The notes beneath the pieces are model-generated. The model was not told the DNA's origin. It did not search any database and saw nothing but the letters and a program-made list of their open reading frames with translations. Shown one piece after another: positions 34,933-46,982 of a stretch of DNA of 64,000 bases (position 1 is the stretch's first letter; each line of letters begins with the position of its first letter). The stretch is from Ehretia macrophylla. Taxonomy: Eukaryota; Streptophyta; Magnoliopsida; Boraginales; Ehretiaceae. The stretch spans positions 89,336,825 through 89,400,824 of the forward strand of contig CM075764.1 of the NCBI GenBank assembly GCA_037974665.1, written 5' to 3'. Position numbers and translations under genes: made by a program.

Positions 34933-35911
34933 TTGTATAAGGTTATGCGAGGCCTTCATTTTCGGGCCATCCAAATCCAATCTGCTATATGAATTGAATT
35001 CTCTTCGCTGGAATTATTGTTTTGATTTTGAATTATTGGCCTCGCATTTCATGATTGATTTTTTTTTTTTTCAAGGTCAGTGCAGTAGTATGTATAGATA
35101 GCGAAAGAAATCATGAGACATCCTTGATGATCCTCGAGGAAACATGATATTTGGTTTCTTCTTTAATGTAGGGAGGCAAAATCTTTTTAAAACTGAATTA
35201 TTGGCTCTTATTGAAGGCCTTCAGTTGTGTAAAGAGAAGGGCTTCTCTAACTTATGGGTGGAGATGGATGCACATGGTGTTGTCAACCTCTTGAAGCAAG
35301 ATACTCATGGTTCCTGGGATACATGTTATGAAGTACAAGTTGCCAGAAAATTGTTAAGAGATTGCAGAGCCTTCATTTCTCACATTTTTAAAGAGGGTAA
35401 TCAACCTGCTGATTACCTTGCCAATCTGGGGGATTCAAGCGAATAAACTACAAGTCCTTGATAATGCTCACAATTTAAGCAAGCTGTGAGGTATGTTACG
35501 CCTTGACAAAGCAGGTCTTCCACAATTTAGATTTTAATTGAGCTATCTTTGGCTAGTTTGATCTTTATCCTTATTATTAGTTCCTTTAAATCTTGTATTA
35601 GAGCTGGTAGGAGTTGTTTTTCTTGGTACCTTTTGATTTTGCTATTGCTCTTAGTTAAGTTATTTCCTGGAAAGTTGGTCTTTTTCCCAACTCTCCACCT
35701 AACAACTTTTCTAAGGCTCCTTGTAGGATCATTGTAAGAAGAGATGGTTTGTATCTCTTCTAGTTTAGTTGGATGATGGAGCACGTAAGTCCCCGATCCT
35801 CCTGTGGAGGTCTAGGCTTGAATGTCCCCCTCCACTTTTGTACACTCTTTTTGTGATTAATAAATTCTCGGAGGGAAGTACCCCTCCTTTTGCAAAAAAA
35901 AAAAAAAAAAA
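34933..35911 (+). mobile_element. 5'-truncated LINE with poly(A) tail
   Basis: The sequence leaves the unit at TATGTGTG. It contains the RNase H end of a plant L1-type LINE (ORF 35144-35446), a 3' untranslated region of about 450 bp ending CCCCTCCTTTTGC, and an 18-A tail (35894-35911). The unit's own continuation is missing on the right, so the target duplication cannot be checked. A second copy at 40334-41310 came with the block duplication. Confidence 0.8.
35144..35446 (+). pseudogene. LINE RNase H-like domain (C-terminal fragment)
   Basis: 100 codons after an internal ATG. Contains KTELLALIEGLQLCKEKG, LWVEMDAHGVVNLL and HIFKEGNQPADYLANLG, typical of the RNase H-like domain (RVT_3) at the end of plant L1 polyproteins. 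The Glu in TELLAL, the Asp in EMDA and the Asp in PADYLAN fit three catalytic acids. The first Asp would lie upstream, where the frame continues (ILDDPRGN) but the polyprotein is truncated. Confidence 0.8.
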
Positions 35912-35960
35912 TCCTTGACCATCCTTGTTTGCTTTATTTTACAATGTGCATAAATCACCA

Positions 35961-35979
35961 AGGAGCCTTATAAAGATGG
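35961..35979 (+). pseudogene. accD: accD tail remnant
   Basis: Only the last codons of the accD fragment (EPYKD) remain, where the block joins the next unit spacer. Confidence 0.6.
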
Positions 35980-36184
35980 TTTATTATTATATATACATGT
36001 TTATATTTTGAAACCATATTATCGTCAGTTAATAAATAATAATATATTAAAAATATATCAATAACAAATAATAATAATGATTATCATTCTATTATTACAT
36101 AAATATTATTTTTTGAAATGACATTTTGATCATTTGAACAATAACAACAACAACAACAACAAGAATAATAATAATAATAATAAT

Positions 36185-36221
<37 letters not shown>

Positions 36222-36801
36222 GACACTTTCTTTTTTAAGCTAGGCTATAATAATAGACTTTTGTTATCATGTACATATTAAATTTTAAAAGAGCATTTTG
36301 ATAATTTGACAAATGAATTCATTTCAAGAATACGAAAATGGGCTAATCCCATGTATTTTGTCTGAAATGACTATTCTCATATTCATGAGAATCGCATTAC
36401 GTCAGGAATGAAATTCCTAAGTTCATTACTTCATACCAAGTATTAGAATAGGAATAAAGCCAATAATATCATTTCTTTCTCAACTCATTCCAGCATACGA
36501 ATGACTACCTAAGAGCTTTATATTATTATTTGATAACAAATAAAATGAGATGGCACCCCAGCATATGAATAGATACCTAAGAGCTTTATTCTTTTATTTG
36601 ATAACAAATAAAAGGATATGGCATGACAAAGATCCCAAGTTCATGTAGCGAATTGTTGAGGTCAATTTCCGCACTTTCATTACCAATTTTATTCGTCAAG
36701 CATTGCTATACATCATTCTATTCTTATCACCAATTATCATCTCTTACATGGATGCTTAGTTGGCATGTTAAAATAACAAACTTTTCTATTCCTCTTTCTT
36801 A

Positions 36802-36832
<31 letters not shown>

Positions 36833-36834
36833 AA
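35980..36834. other. Unit spacer: AAT/CAA repeats and anonymous DNA
   Basis: A long AAT tract at about 36167-36220; the 65-bp tandem pair; a short TA tract and poly(T) at about 36803-36832. Confidence 0.6.
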
Positions 36835-37030
36835 ATTAGCATGAGAACCAAGTTAGCAGAGCCTAACACCAACTGGTAAACCCCCGGGTGCAGAGTTGTG
36901 TCTCGACACATACTCTAAGTCAATTAAGAGTGTGAACCTAATATGAAACCTAGAAGTTTCAAACTTAACCTTACCAGATGTTACTCTCTTTGTTTACCAC
37001 TAGGCTACCCCTTTGAGGGTTCTTCTTTTA
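36835..37030 (-). mobile_element. tRNA-derived SINE, array copy 5
   Basis: Same as copy 1, including CCCCCGGGTGCAGAG. The tail is poly(T) with only about 9 TA units. Confidence 0.7.
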
Positions 37031-38032
37031 ATATGTCAACTAAATATCATAAAGTAGATGATAAATTTATGATAGAAATAAGGTGATACATAACATTAAT
37101 CTTATTTGTCTCTTAACTGACCACTCGGAACATGTACGTATTAGAACCTGCCACTACATCATGGGACCTATAATTTTAATAGAGATGACCGTCTAACAGT
37201 AAAGGGGACTGACATACCATACAACCTAATGGATGCATTACCTCCAAATTATTTTCCTTGTTAAATCAAACAGGAAGACGTTCAACTTTGATTTGAATAT
37301 TGAGTTTTCATTTTAACGAAATTACTTTTTGAATTCCAACTAATTTGTTACGAACTTTAATAGCGCCTCATTATGAAACTCGGAAAATAAGTTATTAAGT
37401 AACTCTCATGACAAATTAATTAACATAACATAAGTTTGATTTAAAAAATTGCAAAACAATTTGATCTTAAACGACTTGTTAGTAGGCTCATTTTAAACGA
37501 GTTTACTAAACTGGTTGGCTTTTCAACTATTGATGAATCTGATCATTCGCAAAAGGAAAAGAATTTTATGTCTTCGTGCTTCAAATGGAAAGCTAAGTCT
37601 ACTCGTTACAAATTATTTTGCTAAAGGTAAGTAAGAGGTCTTAATTTGTTGCTCCTTTATGGATGATTCACACTTTGTCTCCTCAAATGCTTTACCAAAC
37701 GTATCTTGAAAATGTCAAAAGTTTAACAATTTGGTCCTATTCTTGAAGTAGTTAAAAAAAATATATATATAGTCACATTTCAATCCTTAAGCTCATGTTG
37801 AGCCACACATTGCTTAATAGTAGCTTCTTTTATTATTTATTTATTCATTGATTTTTTTTGCGTGAAGGACTTAAATCACATTAGAATACTTTTGACATTT
37901 TAAGCTTGACTTGAAAATAGTTAGGATTAAAAGTGGCCAAATAAGCCTTTATATCCTTTTAACACCAAAGAGATTCACCTTTATAGTTTTTGTTTTGGAT
38001 AAGATTTAAGATTATTTTTTGATTTATGCTTA
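37031..38032. other. Anonymous AT-rich unit block, shortened
   Basis: Matches 1776-2800 and closely resembles that first unit. Ends where the truncated gene copy 4 is joined. Confidence 0.6.
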
Positions 38033-38374
38033 TTATTCCACAAAACTTTTAGAATTCAAGAATTTAGTAAATGGAAAATAGATATAACTGAAAATATGAT
38101 CCAATATGTTGCTTTTTCTTGAATCTTCACCATGATCAGGATGGTCATCACATTCCATATCATCGTCTTCGACGTCACTCTCGACCCAACAAGGATCTCT
38201 CGGCTTCCTGAATAGTGCTTCAGCAAGGCTTGATCTCTTCATCATGAACTCCTTCAGATTCCCCAAAGAAGCCGCTGAGATGGCTTCTTGAATCAACACA
38301 AATATATCAATTTCTTTTGAAAGATTATAGTTGGCTTGAAATACATCTTCGAGTTTTATTCCCCTCCTCTCCAT
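38033..38374 (-). pseudogene. HC-DNG gene copy 4: truncated, fused 113-codon ORF
   Basis: The ATG (38372-38374) starts 89 codons of the native N-terminal domain and acidic region, ending at GEDSRKSN. At about 38107 it is joined to the unrelated unit block, which adds 24 foreign residues (starting ILDHIFSYIYF) before a stop at 38033. About 2 kb between the joined points is missing, so all HC-DNG repeats are lost. This ORF has no internal stop and keeps its TATA box, so it is the only uninterrupted reading frame of the family here, although chimeric. Confidence 0.65.
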
Positions 38375-38522
38375 AATCACCAAGTTACGTTGGTTCCTAC
38401 TATGTGAACTTGAAAGAAAAACAAAGAATTGCTTAGGAAAACGAAAAGACAATCTTCTCTTACGAACAACAAAACAAAGAATAGAATGTTTCTGGGGGCC
38501 GTTTTTAAGAATTTTGTGCGGG

Positions 38523-38534
38523 CTATATATATAG
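38523..38534 (-). promoter_or_regulatory. TATA box of HC-DNG gene copy 4
   Basis: CTATATATATAG about 150 bp before the ATG, same spacing as in copies 2 and 5. Confidence 0.5.
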
Positions 38535-38611
38535 AATGTAATGAAAACCTTTTGTGTCTTTGTTTCTTTTTGCGCAAGATACAAACACGGGCGCAATTAT
38601 TATTTCATTAA

Positions 38612-41360
38612 TGTTAAGTCAAACATGAAGATGTTCAAGTTTGATTTGAATATTGAGTCTTCATTTTATTGAAATTACATTTTGAATTCCAACTAATTTG
38701 TTACGAACTTTAATAGCACCTCATTATGAAACTCAGAAAATAAGTTATTAAGTAACTCTCATAACAAATTAATTAACATAACATAAGCTTGATTTAACAA
38801 ATTGCAAAACAATTTGATCTTAAACGACTTGTTAATTAATAAGCTCGTTTTAAACGAGTTAAATAAATTGGTTGGCTTTACAACTATTGATGAATCTGAT
38901 CATTCACAAAAGGAAAAGAATTTTATGTCTTTGTGCTTGAAATGGAAAGCTAATTCTACTTGTTACTAATAATTTTGCTAAAGGTAAATAAGAGGTCTTA
39001 ATTTGTTGATTCGTTATGGATGAATCACACTTTTTCTCCTCAAATGCTTTACCAAATTGTATCTTGAAAATGTCAAAAGTTTAACAATTTGGTCCTATGC
39101 TTGAAATAGTATCTATATATATATATATATATATATATATTCACATTTCAATTCTTAAGCTCATGTTGATGCTCACATTGCTTAATGGTAGCTTCTTTTA
39201 TTATTTATTTATTCATTTTTTTTTGTGTGTGTGAAGGACTTAAATCACATCAGAATACTTTTGACATTTTAAGATGGACTTGAAAATAGTTAAGATTAAA
39301 AGCAGCCAAATAAGCCTTTATATCTTTTTAACAACAAAGAGATTCACCTTTATCGTTTTTATTTTGGATAAGGTTTAAGATTATTTTTCGATTTATGCTT
39401 GTTGTTCCACAAAAATTTTAGAATACAAGAATTTAATAAATGGAAAATAGATATAAATGAAAATATGATGCAATGTGTTGATATATATATATGTATTTTC
39501 TAGATAAATATGTCGATCTTTTTCATTGAGCAAGAAGTATTTTATCACCCTGTATTTTTTATTTTTTTATTCAAGATCACCCTATATCTGCACTCTTTGT
39601 GTAACACCTCTTATTTTTAACAAAAAGAGTTAGTAAGGCCTTTGTTGTCATCATTTGAAGGAGTTATTAATAAAATTGAATACAACTAAAGTTCAAAACT
39701 AACATTGATAACTAAACATAAGTAAGAAAATAATAATAATAGATTAATAAGGAGTGGTGGGATGATAGTATATCTTGGTAAGATACGAGGTAGCAAAATA
39801 GCTATTATAACAAGATAAAATGTAATTTAATCCTTCTTGTGGGAAATGTAATTTTTTGTAAATAGAAGCAAAAAATAACAAACTCAAACACTAGTGGGTC
39901 GTGTGGTAAACTTGTAAAAAAAATTCTGAAGAACACTTTCTCAATCATAATTAAAACCATACTCCTCAAAAAAAATATAATTGTTTTCAAACAATAGACT
40001 ATATCCTTAGGAACAACTTGCCTAATTAATTCAAATCATACCTCTTCTAAATACAATTATTTGTGTCAAGGTTTAAACTCTAATGTGGCCTATAAGTCTT
40101 TCTAAAAGTGTTTCTTGTCATTTAAAAGAAAAATAATCAACAACTCCTTAGCAAACTATCGGACATAGGAAGGGAGGATGGTGACAAACTATAAATCTTC
40201 CTAAAAATGTTTCTCATCCGGATCTTTTTCACTAATAAATTGCGGCCCACTGGAAAACTAAATGGGGCTAATGTTCAATAACTTTTAAGACATAAATGTT
40301 TGAATGACTTTCAGCTCAGCCAAGCTATGTGTGTTGTATAAGGTTATGCGAGGCCTTCATTTTCGGGCCATCCAAATCCAATCTGCTATATGAATTGAAT
40401 TCTCTTCGCTGGAATTATTGTTTTGATTTTGAATTATTGGCCTCGCATTTCATGATTAATTTTTTTTTTTTTTCAAGGTCAGTGCAGTAGTATGTATAGA
40501 TAGCGAAAGAAATCATGAGACATCCTTGATCATCCTCGAGGAAACATGATATTTGGTTTCTTCTTTAATGTAGGGAGGCAAAATCTTTTTAAAACTGAAT
40601 TATTGGCTCTTATTGAAGGCCTTCAGTTGTATAAAGAGAAGGGCTTCTCTAACTTATGGGTGGAGATGGATGCACTTGGTGTTGTCAACCTCTTGAAGCA
40701 AGATACTCATGGTTCCTGGGATACATGTTATGAAGTACAAGTTGCCAGAAAATTGTTAAGAGATTGCAGAGCCTTCATTTCTCACATTTTTAAAGAGGGT
40801 AATCAACCTGCTGATTACCTTGCCAATCTGGGGGGTTCAAGCGAATAAACTACAAGTCCTTGATAATGCTCACAATTTAAGCAAGCTGTGAGGTATGTTA
40901 CGCCTTGACAAAGCAGGTCTTCCACAATTTAGATTTTAATTGAGCTATCTTTGGCTAGTTTGATCCTTATCCTTATTTTTAGTTCCTTTAAATCTTGTAT
41001 TAGAGCTGGTAGGAGTTGTTTTTCTTGGTACCTTTTGATTTTGCTATTGCTCTTAGTTAAGTTATTTCCTGGAAAGCTGATCTTTTTCCCAACTCTCCAC
41101 CTAACAACTTTTCTAAGGCTCCTTGTAGGATCATTGTAAGAAGAGATGGTTTGTATCTCTTCTAGTTTAGTTGGATGATGGAACACGTAAGTCCCCCATC
41201 CTCCTGTGGAGGTCTAGGCTTGAATGTCCCCCTCCACTTTTGTACACTCTTTTTGTGATTAATAAATTCTCGGAGGGAAGTACCCCTCCTTTTGCAAAAA
41301 AAAAAAAAAATCCTTGATCATCCTTGTTTGCTTTATTTTACAATGTGCATAAATCACCAA
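38612..41360. repeat. Duplicated 2.75-kb block including a LINE
   Basis: Aligns with 33203-35960 almost base for base, from GTTAAGTCAAACATGAAG to CATAAATCACCAA, including the LINE and its poly(A). The left junction is inside the upstream region of gene copy 4; the right junction is next to another LINE. Confidence 0.85.
40334..41310 (+). mobile_element. 5'-truncated LINE, duplicated copy
   Basis: Copy of 34933-35911 with a 15-A tail. Its RNase H ORF (40546-40848, 100 codons) is also open. Three amino-acid differences from the other copy are visible (Cys/Tyr, His/Leu, Asp/Gly). Confidence 0.8.
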
Positions 41361-41370
41361 TTAGCTATAT

Positions 41371-42140
41371 GCTTTTTTTTTTTGCTATGCAAGAAAGTCA
41401 TTTCATTCCACTTCACAAACAAGTACAAATGCTCAGCTCAAGCTGATACACCATTCTGTACAAAGGATACTATTTTCTAAACTATTACAATAATTGTGGT
41501 GTAAACCAATTTTTCCTCTAACATCCAATAGAATTTGACCAATGATTTGTTCTTCAGTATTCGCAAACGAATTATAGATTCTATTGTTTCGTTCGATCCA
41601 CACATAGTACTCACAAGCACAAAGCGCCACTTTGATTAGATCCGCTTTCAGTCCCCTTTTACGGCTCATTCTAGCCAGTTTGTCGACAATAGTGTCCCAA
41701 TCAGCCCCAAGATTGCCACATCTTAAATGTCTAGCAGAGTTTTGCCAAATCCTCTTGATGAAAGAACATTGAAAGAATAAGTGGTCCCTGCAATCTTGAC
41801 CCATAGGACAGAAAATAAATTTAGCTTCATTGACCACACCCCATTCAAGTAACCTGGACAAGGTAGGTAATCTATTGAAACAGGTTAACCAGGTACAAAA
41901 GCTTTGTCTTGGGATAGCAATTTTGTTCCAAACAAGATTAGCCCACTTCATTTCCACACTTGGACCTCAGATAGCATTCCAAGTGTTGTGATTCGAGAAA
42001 GAATCATTATTATTCCACAAAATCAAATCCTGTCTCTCATGATTTGACAAGCACGGATTAAGGTCTTCAACGAACTCAAGCTCATGAAGCCATCTCCACT
42101 GATTGTTGTAAATGCAATTGGCCACTTTAAGAGTGTTAAG
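41371..42140 (-). pseudogene. Second LINE: zinc-binding reverse transcriptase domain
   Basis: The minus-strand frame 42135-41433 reads NNQWRWLHELEFVEDL, then FCTWLTCFNRLPTLSRLLEW, CRDHLFFQCSFIKRIW and ADLIKVALCACEYYVWIERN. This is the zf-RVT domain and tail of a plant non-LTR retrotransposon. A TGA (after NTWNAI, near 41965) interrupts it. An A-run at about 41370-41381 follows the stop as a poly(A) tail. The 5' part (endonuclease, reverse transcriptase) is absent. Confidence 0.8.
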
Positions 42141-42440
42141 GTGCATGGATACCGATATTATATGCTTTTTAAGTCGTCTTCAACAGCATAATACCTAAAT
42201 TCACATTTTTGCCGAAAACCACAATTCTTTGTTTATTAATTTTCATTTAGAAGGGGTGTTGAATTCAAATACATGACTTTTACAACTCTTTGTCTAAATT
42301 TTAAAAGTTTGTAATGTTTTTGCAATAAAATTAGTAAGAATATATATTATTCTTGTGCTACTTCAGACACAAGAGTGCCGCTGTGGCAATCACATTAAAC
42401 GATATTGGTGTCACCGATCCCATAATGGGGTCCCGGCAGC
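42141..42440. other. Unassigned DNA
   Basis: Not seen elsewhere in the array. Contains a GC-rich patch near 42370-42445. No gene or repeat recognised. Confidence 0.4.
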
Positions 42441-42447
42441 GGATAAT

Positions 42448-42544
42448 TATTTTCTTTTCTGGATTGTTCTTTTTTCTTTCTTTTTAATTTAATTTAATTT
42501 TTTTTATTATTATCATTATTTTTTCTTTGGATTCTTCTTCTTTA

Positions 42545-42613
<69 letters not shown>

Positions 42614-43015
42614 TTTTTTGGTAATTATCCCTTTCAACTCTTATCTTTCCTGGATTGTTCTTTTTTCTTTCTTTTTAATTTAATTTAATTTTTTTATTAT
42701 TATCATTATTTTTTCTTTGGATTCTTCTTATTTCTTTATTTTTATTATTATTATTAATAATTTTTTGGTAATTATCCCTTTCAACTATTATTTTTCCTTT
42801 TTCTTCGAACGTAGAGTGGCATGCAGATTTTCTTTTCTGGATTGTTCTTTTCTCTTTCCTTTTAATTTAATTTAATTTTTATTATTATCATTATTTTTTC
42901 TTTGGATTCTTCCTCGTTCTTTATTTATTTATTTATTATTATTATTATTTTTTTGGTAATTATCCCTTTCAACTCTTATTTTTCCTTTTTCTTCGAACGT
43001 AGAGTGGCATACAGC
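42448..43015. repeat. About 3 tandem copies of a 150-200-bp pyrimidine-rich repeat
   Basis: Each copy has CTGGATTGTTC, TTTAATTTAATTTAATTTT, an ATT run, TTTCTTTGGATTCTTC and GGTAATTATCCCTTTCAAC. Copy starts are near 42455, 42651 and 42835. The ATT run is expanded in the first copy (about 20 units, 42548-42610). The unit TTCTTCGAACGTAGAGTGGCAT closes copies 2 and 3. Confidence 0.8.
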
Positions 43016-44208
43016 TGAATGATAATGCTAACACAAACTTAAAAGAGCTACCCAAAAACAAGACCATAAATTATACAAACTTTGTCTGATTATAGATGGG
43101 ATGGATCGGAAGTGTTTAATCTTAATAAACACAGGGTTTCAATCTAAAATTTATGGGTATGAACGGCTTGAGAACTTATATGGTAGTTTTTAAATTTATT
43201 ATTCATCAATGTTACACGATTGCACTTTTTTAACACTCTCCCTCACATGTAAGCTGAATTAAAAGTTGATATGAGGGAACAAAGTCAGTGAAAAGAGTTA
43301 TGCATAAAAGCTACTATAGAGGAACAAAGACAACGAGAAGAGATGAGTCAAATAGGTAAAACTGGACTAAAACTCAACGCCGGTACAATGTTAAGGGTCA
43401 ATGAGTTTCACCCTTAAATTAATTGGTATTAAATGAAATAGTTTAACATCTTACTTAATTGACCCTTTATGACTAGTGTCCTTCATTAACCTTCATTAAT
43501 CATCTAGGAAATTCATAGTTCTTCCGCTTCCTGTCTTTCTTCATCTTTCATTTCCCATGGCTACTGCTTCACTTCCCACGTATAATATGGAAGTCCCAAA
43601 TGCTTAACTTCCTGACTTTCAATGAACTTCTACGATTTGTTGAACTTCTAAATTCATGCACTTCTTTCTTATAGTATTATATAGATGGAGCAAAACGAAA
43701 ATTAATCATCCTTCCTCTCATTTTATGATATACTGCAATGGTAAAAGTTCTACCCCCTCCGATTTCTCTGAAACTACCACCTCCGATACCTCCCAAACTA
43801 CTAGCTCTGCAGCCCCTTCTATTTCACTCGATGACTACATGTATCTCCGCCACTCTGTCCGATTCTCTGGTTCATCAGGCCACGCGGGATTCTAACCATA
43901 TTAGAAGTACTGGAAAACAAACTAATTTAGCTAAAATAAGGTTACAGTTAATTAGGACAAGTTTAATTATCACCCGCATATTCTACGTCAGAGCAAGAGA
44001 CCTTTATATTTTCAAGATTTCAACAAATAAGTTTTATTAATAAAAACAGCTGTACCTATTTCCTTTAATAAGATGCTACGTACCCAACCGAGATCAAACC
44101 ACATGTAGTTCTTACAAAATATAAAATCTCCACTTGCGTTTAATAAAATTTACATCATTTGAAGTTCTAAAAAAAACTAACTATTACAAAGTATCAAAAT
44201 ACCCAAAT
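43016..44208. other. Unassigned DNA, then 3' flank of gene copy 5
   Basis: 43016-43895 is not repeated in the window. A + strand ORF at about 43680-43895 with a Ser/Thr-rich stretch is too short to trust. From 43900 it matches the 3' flank of the other gene copies. Confidence 0.4.
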
Positions 44209-45356
44209 CTATGCAAAAACTGGCCTTCTAAAACGTTTTGGCTTATTGAAACTGGAAAAAGACCTTCACTGCGAGATATTGTTGCATCTTGACTTTGGTG
44301 GTGGAAGATCCTTGACGTCATGGATTTGTATCTTCCTTTTCTTTTCTCGAATTTGTTGATACCTCGATTCCATCATCTTTACACTCTGTTCAAGCTTTGT
44401 CTGTACCGGATCTTTATAAAGTTTCTTCTTAACTTGAGTGGTGACTTCCTTGGAACTCTCTGACAACTTCATGATCAACCTCTATGTTGTCGTGTTACCA
44501 TTATCATCTGAACAAGGATAGTCCTTCTTGAAGGTGCATACTTACTAACTTCCTTTTTTGAAGATTTTCCATCAGGATGGCCATCACAACCCCTTTCTTG
44601 ATCCAGTTTCTTGGTAACTTCCTTGTGCTTCTTTGGTACATTAATTATACGCCTTTCCCATTCGTAACCATTATCATCCAAACGAACACAGTGCCTCTTT
44701 GTTTCTCTAATGGTTAATGCATCAGTTGTAGTTGTTAGATTGTTTTTCCGTGAAGCTACTCCTCCATTAGCAAGGCCATCAGAAGCCATATCTTGATTAA
44801 GACTCTTGTTCACATCATTTTCCTTGCGCTTCTTCTGATCTGGAAACTTGACTAAGCGTCCTCTTCCCATCTTGGTACCATTATCATCCGATGGAGGACA
44901 ATGCTTTCTTGAAGCTTGTTGATCAAGACCCATCTTGTTTGCTTCATTGGGCATCTTCGGATATTTGATTATTATGCGCGTTCCTTTCTTGCTACCATCA
45001 TTATCCGAACGATCACAGTGATTCTTGGTTGTGCATGCATGGTCGTCTTTACTTGATATTAATGCATCAGGGCTCGTAATGATCAGGTTGCTTTTTCTTG
45101 AATCTTCACCATGATCTGCAGGATGGTCATCACATTCCAAATCATCGTCTTCGACGTCACTCTCGACCCAACAAGGATCTCTCGGCTTCCTGAAGAGTGC
45201 TTCAGCAAGGCTTGATCTCTTCATCATGAACTCCTTCGGATTCCCCAAAGAAGCCGCTGAGATGGCTTCTTCAATCAATACAAATATATCAATTTCTTGT
45301 GAAAGATTATAGTTGGCTCGAAATACATCTTCGAGTTTTATTCCTCTCCTCTCCAT
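44209..45356 (-). pseudogene. HC-DNG repeat protein gene, copy 5
   Basis: From the ATG (45354-45356) the frame stays open for 293 codons to 44475, through the N-terminal domain, the acidic region and three repeats. A deletion of about 7 bp near 44540 then shifts the frame, adding a short wrong tail. In the original frame the C-terminal part is readable again from 44478 (EVTTQVKKKLYKDPVQ, REKKRKI), but CGA to TGA at 44266-44268 ends it before the usual Pro/Arg-rich tail. TATA box and start are intact, so this copy could still make a shortened protein. Confidence 0.72.
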
Positions 45357-45503
45357 AATCACCAAGTTACGTTGGCTCCTACTATGTGAACTTGAAAGAA
45401 AAAGAAAGAATTGCTTAGGAAGAAGAAAAGACAATCTTCTCTTATGAACAACAAAACAAAGAATAGAATGTTTCTGGGGCGGTTTTTAAGAATTTTGTGG
45501 GGG

Positions 45504-45515
45504 CTATATATATAG
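45504..45515 (-). promoter_or_regulatory. TATA box of HC-DNG gene copy 5
   Basis: CTATATATATAG about 150 bp before the ATG. Confidence 0.5.
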
Positions 45516-45985
45516 AATGTAATGAAAACGTTTTGCGTCTTTGTTTCTTTTTGCGCAAGATGCAAACATGGGCGGAATTATTATTTCATTAACGTTAGAA
45601 TTTTTTAGGTTTGGGAAAGAATCGCCCATTATTATTACATTATGATTGGCCCCATCAATTTTGACCTATCACGTTTAACTCAAGTGAACCTAATTATACA
45701 ATTAAAGCCATCGTTCATCTGACCAAGAATATGGTCAATTTTCCAAGATCTATTCTTCAATAGTTTAGAAGCAGCTAAAATGGCTTTCTTTCATATGAGA
45801 AGGCACAAAATAATAACTTAAGGATACTCACTTCTTGTGATCTTACTCTTTAGATGCAATGTTATGTTTGAATTGTTTTCCTTTACTTTCATATAAATCA
45901 TATCTGATGTCTTTTATTATTCTTATTATTATTTTGTTATTACATTGGGCAACATGTGTTCTATGTGAAAGTATCATATGCAGCT
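45516..45985. other. AT-rich upstream spacer
   Basis: Shared upstream region of the gene family. Ends at the hAT target duplication. Confidence 0.5.
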
Positions 45986-46478
45986 CACAGCCGTCTCAAA
46001 CAATTTGAGAATTTTAGGTGATCATTTAAATTGGGGCCTTAATAATCAGGCTTTTTCGCAATAAAAAAATTCTAAATTTTCTACTAAAATAATAACTACA
46101 AATAAAAAAAAAACAACAAAATTAGAATTATAAAATAGCATAATATTACAAGTTAACAAAAAGATAGACCTATATAAAATTTATTTTTCTTACCTTTTGA
46201 GATGCAAAATTATTTATTAAATCGTCATAATCAAATTTATCTAACAAATTTTTTTCAATAGACAACATAGCTAATCCATTTAATAGATAAAATTTCTTTT
46301 AATTGCTACCATGCTGGTCGTTGGGCCTTCAATAGACAAAAGTTCTTTTAATTGCTGGCCAAACGTTTGGCCTTTATTACCTTATAGTTTAGTATTTTTT
46401 TTTTTTTTAAATATGGGCCCCCAAGCTAAGGGGCCCTTGGGCACAGACCCAAGCTGCCCTTAGCTTGGGCTGGCTCTG
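45986..46478. mobile_element. hAT-type non-autonomous element (493 bp)
   Basis: Flanked by a perfect 8-bp duplication, ATGCAGCT (45978-45985, 46479-46486), within the exon of the small spliced gene. Ends are CACAGCCGTC and, inverted, CAGAGCCAGCCC, matching hAT termini. The interior has a poly(T) run and GGGCCC-rich right end and no ORF. Confidence 0.8.
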
Positions 46479-46486
46479 ATGCAGCT

Positions 46487-46650
46487 ATATGAGCAATAAA
46501 AATTATAGTTGCAGGTAAGTAACATGCTTTCATGACTTTATATTTGTGGTCTTATACATATATAAAGTGACATTCTCTTCGCAGGTGGTTCTTCTATAGA
46601 GGAATTAATTACACGGGCCATCAGTGATAAAAAGAGTTACTAGTGCTCAG
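46487..46650 (+). pseudogene. Last two exons of the unrecognised spliced gene, copy 5
   Basis: Donor GTAAGT after TAGTTGCAG, acceptor TTCGCAG. The last exon reads GGSSIEELITRAISDKKSY then TAG. The hAT element has cut the preceding exon. Confidence 0.4.
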
Positions 46651-46982
46651 CCATTGATATCCATATTCTTAATTTGCTGGTGTTAAAGGATATATCTAGA
46701 CTTTAAAAGATTTATCTGCTCGAAGGGGATAGATCTCTTTAGAGATGTCTCATTGTTTCATTTGAGTGGAAGGTTCATACCGAATGTTGTGCATTCTGCC
46801 CAAAGGAAAATATGCAATATACATTAAACTCTCATAAAGATGTTGCTATTGCAGTTTATCTCCTTTTGATTAGATAATTATTTCATGTTTCTCTTACAGT
46901 TAGCAACTTTCTTGTAAATGGTCAATTTTGTTTAATCAATATTTTGACTAGAAATATTTATTATCAATTGATTACATCACAT
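46651..46982. other. Conserved unit block, shortened
   Basis: Matches 30261-30596, including the same junction to rpoB. Confidence 0.6.

Noticed and set aside
42540..42612. CRISPR-like or regulatory array from regular repeats
   Set aside because: Simple ATT microsatellite inside a tandem repeat; no spacers.
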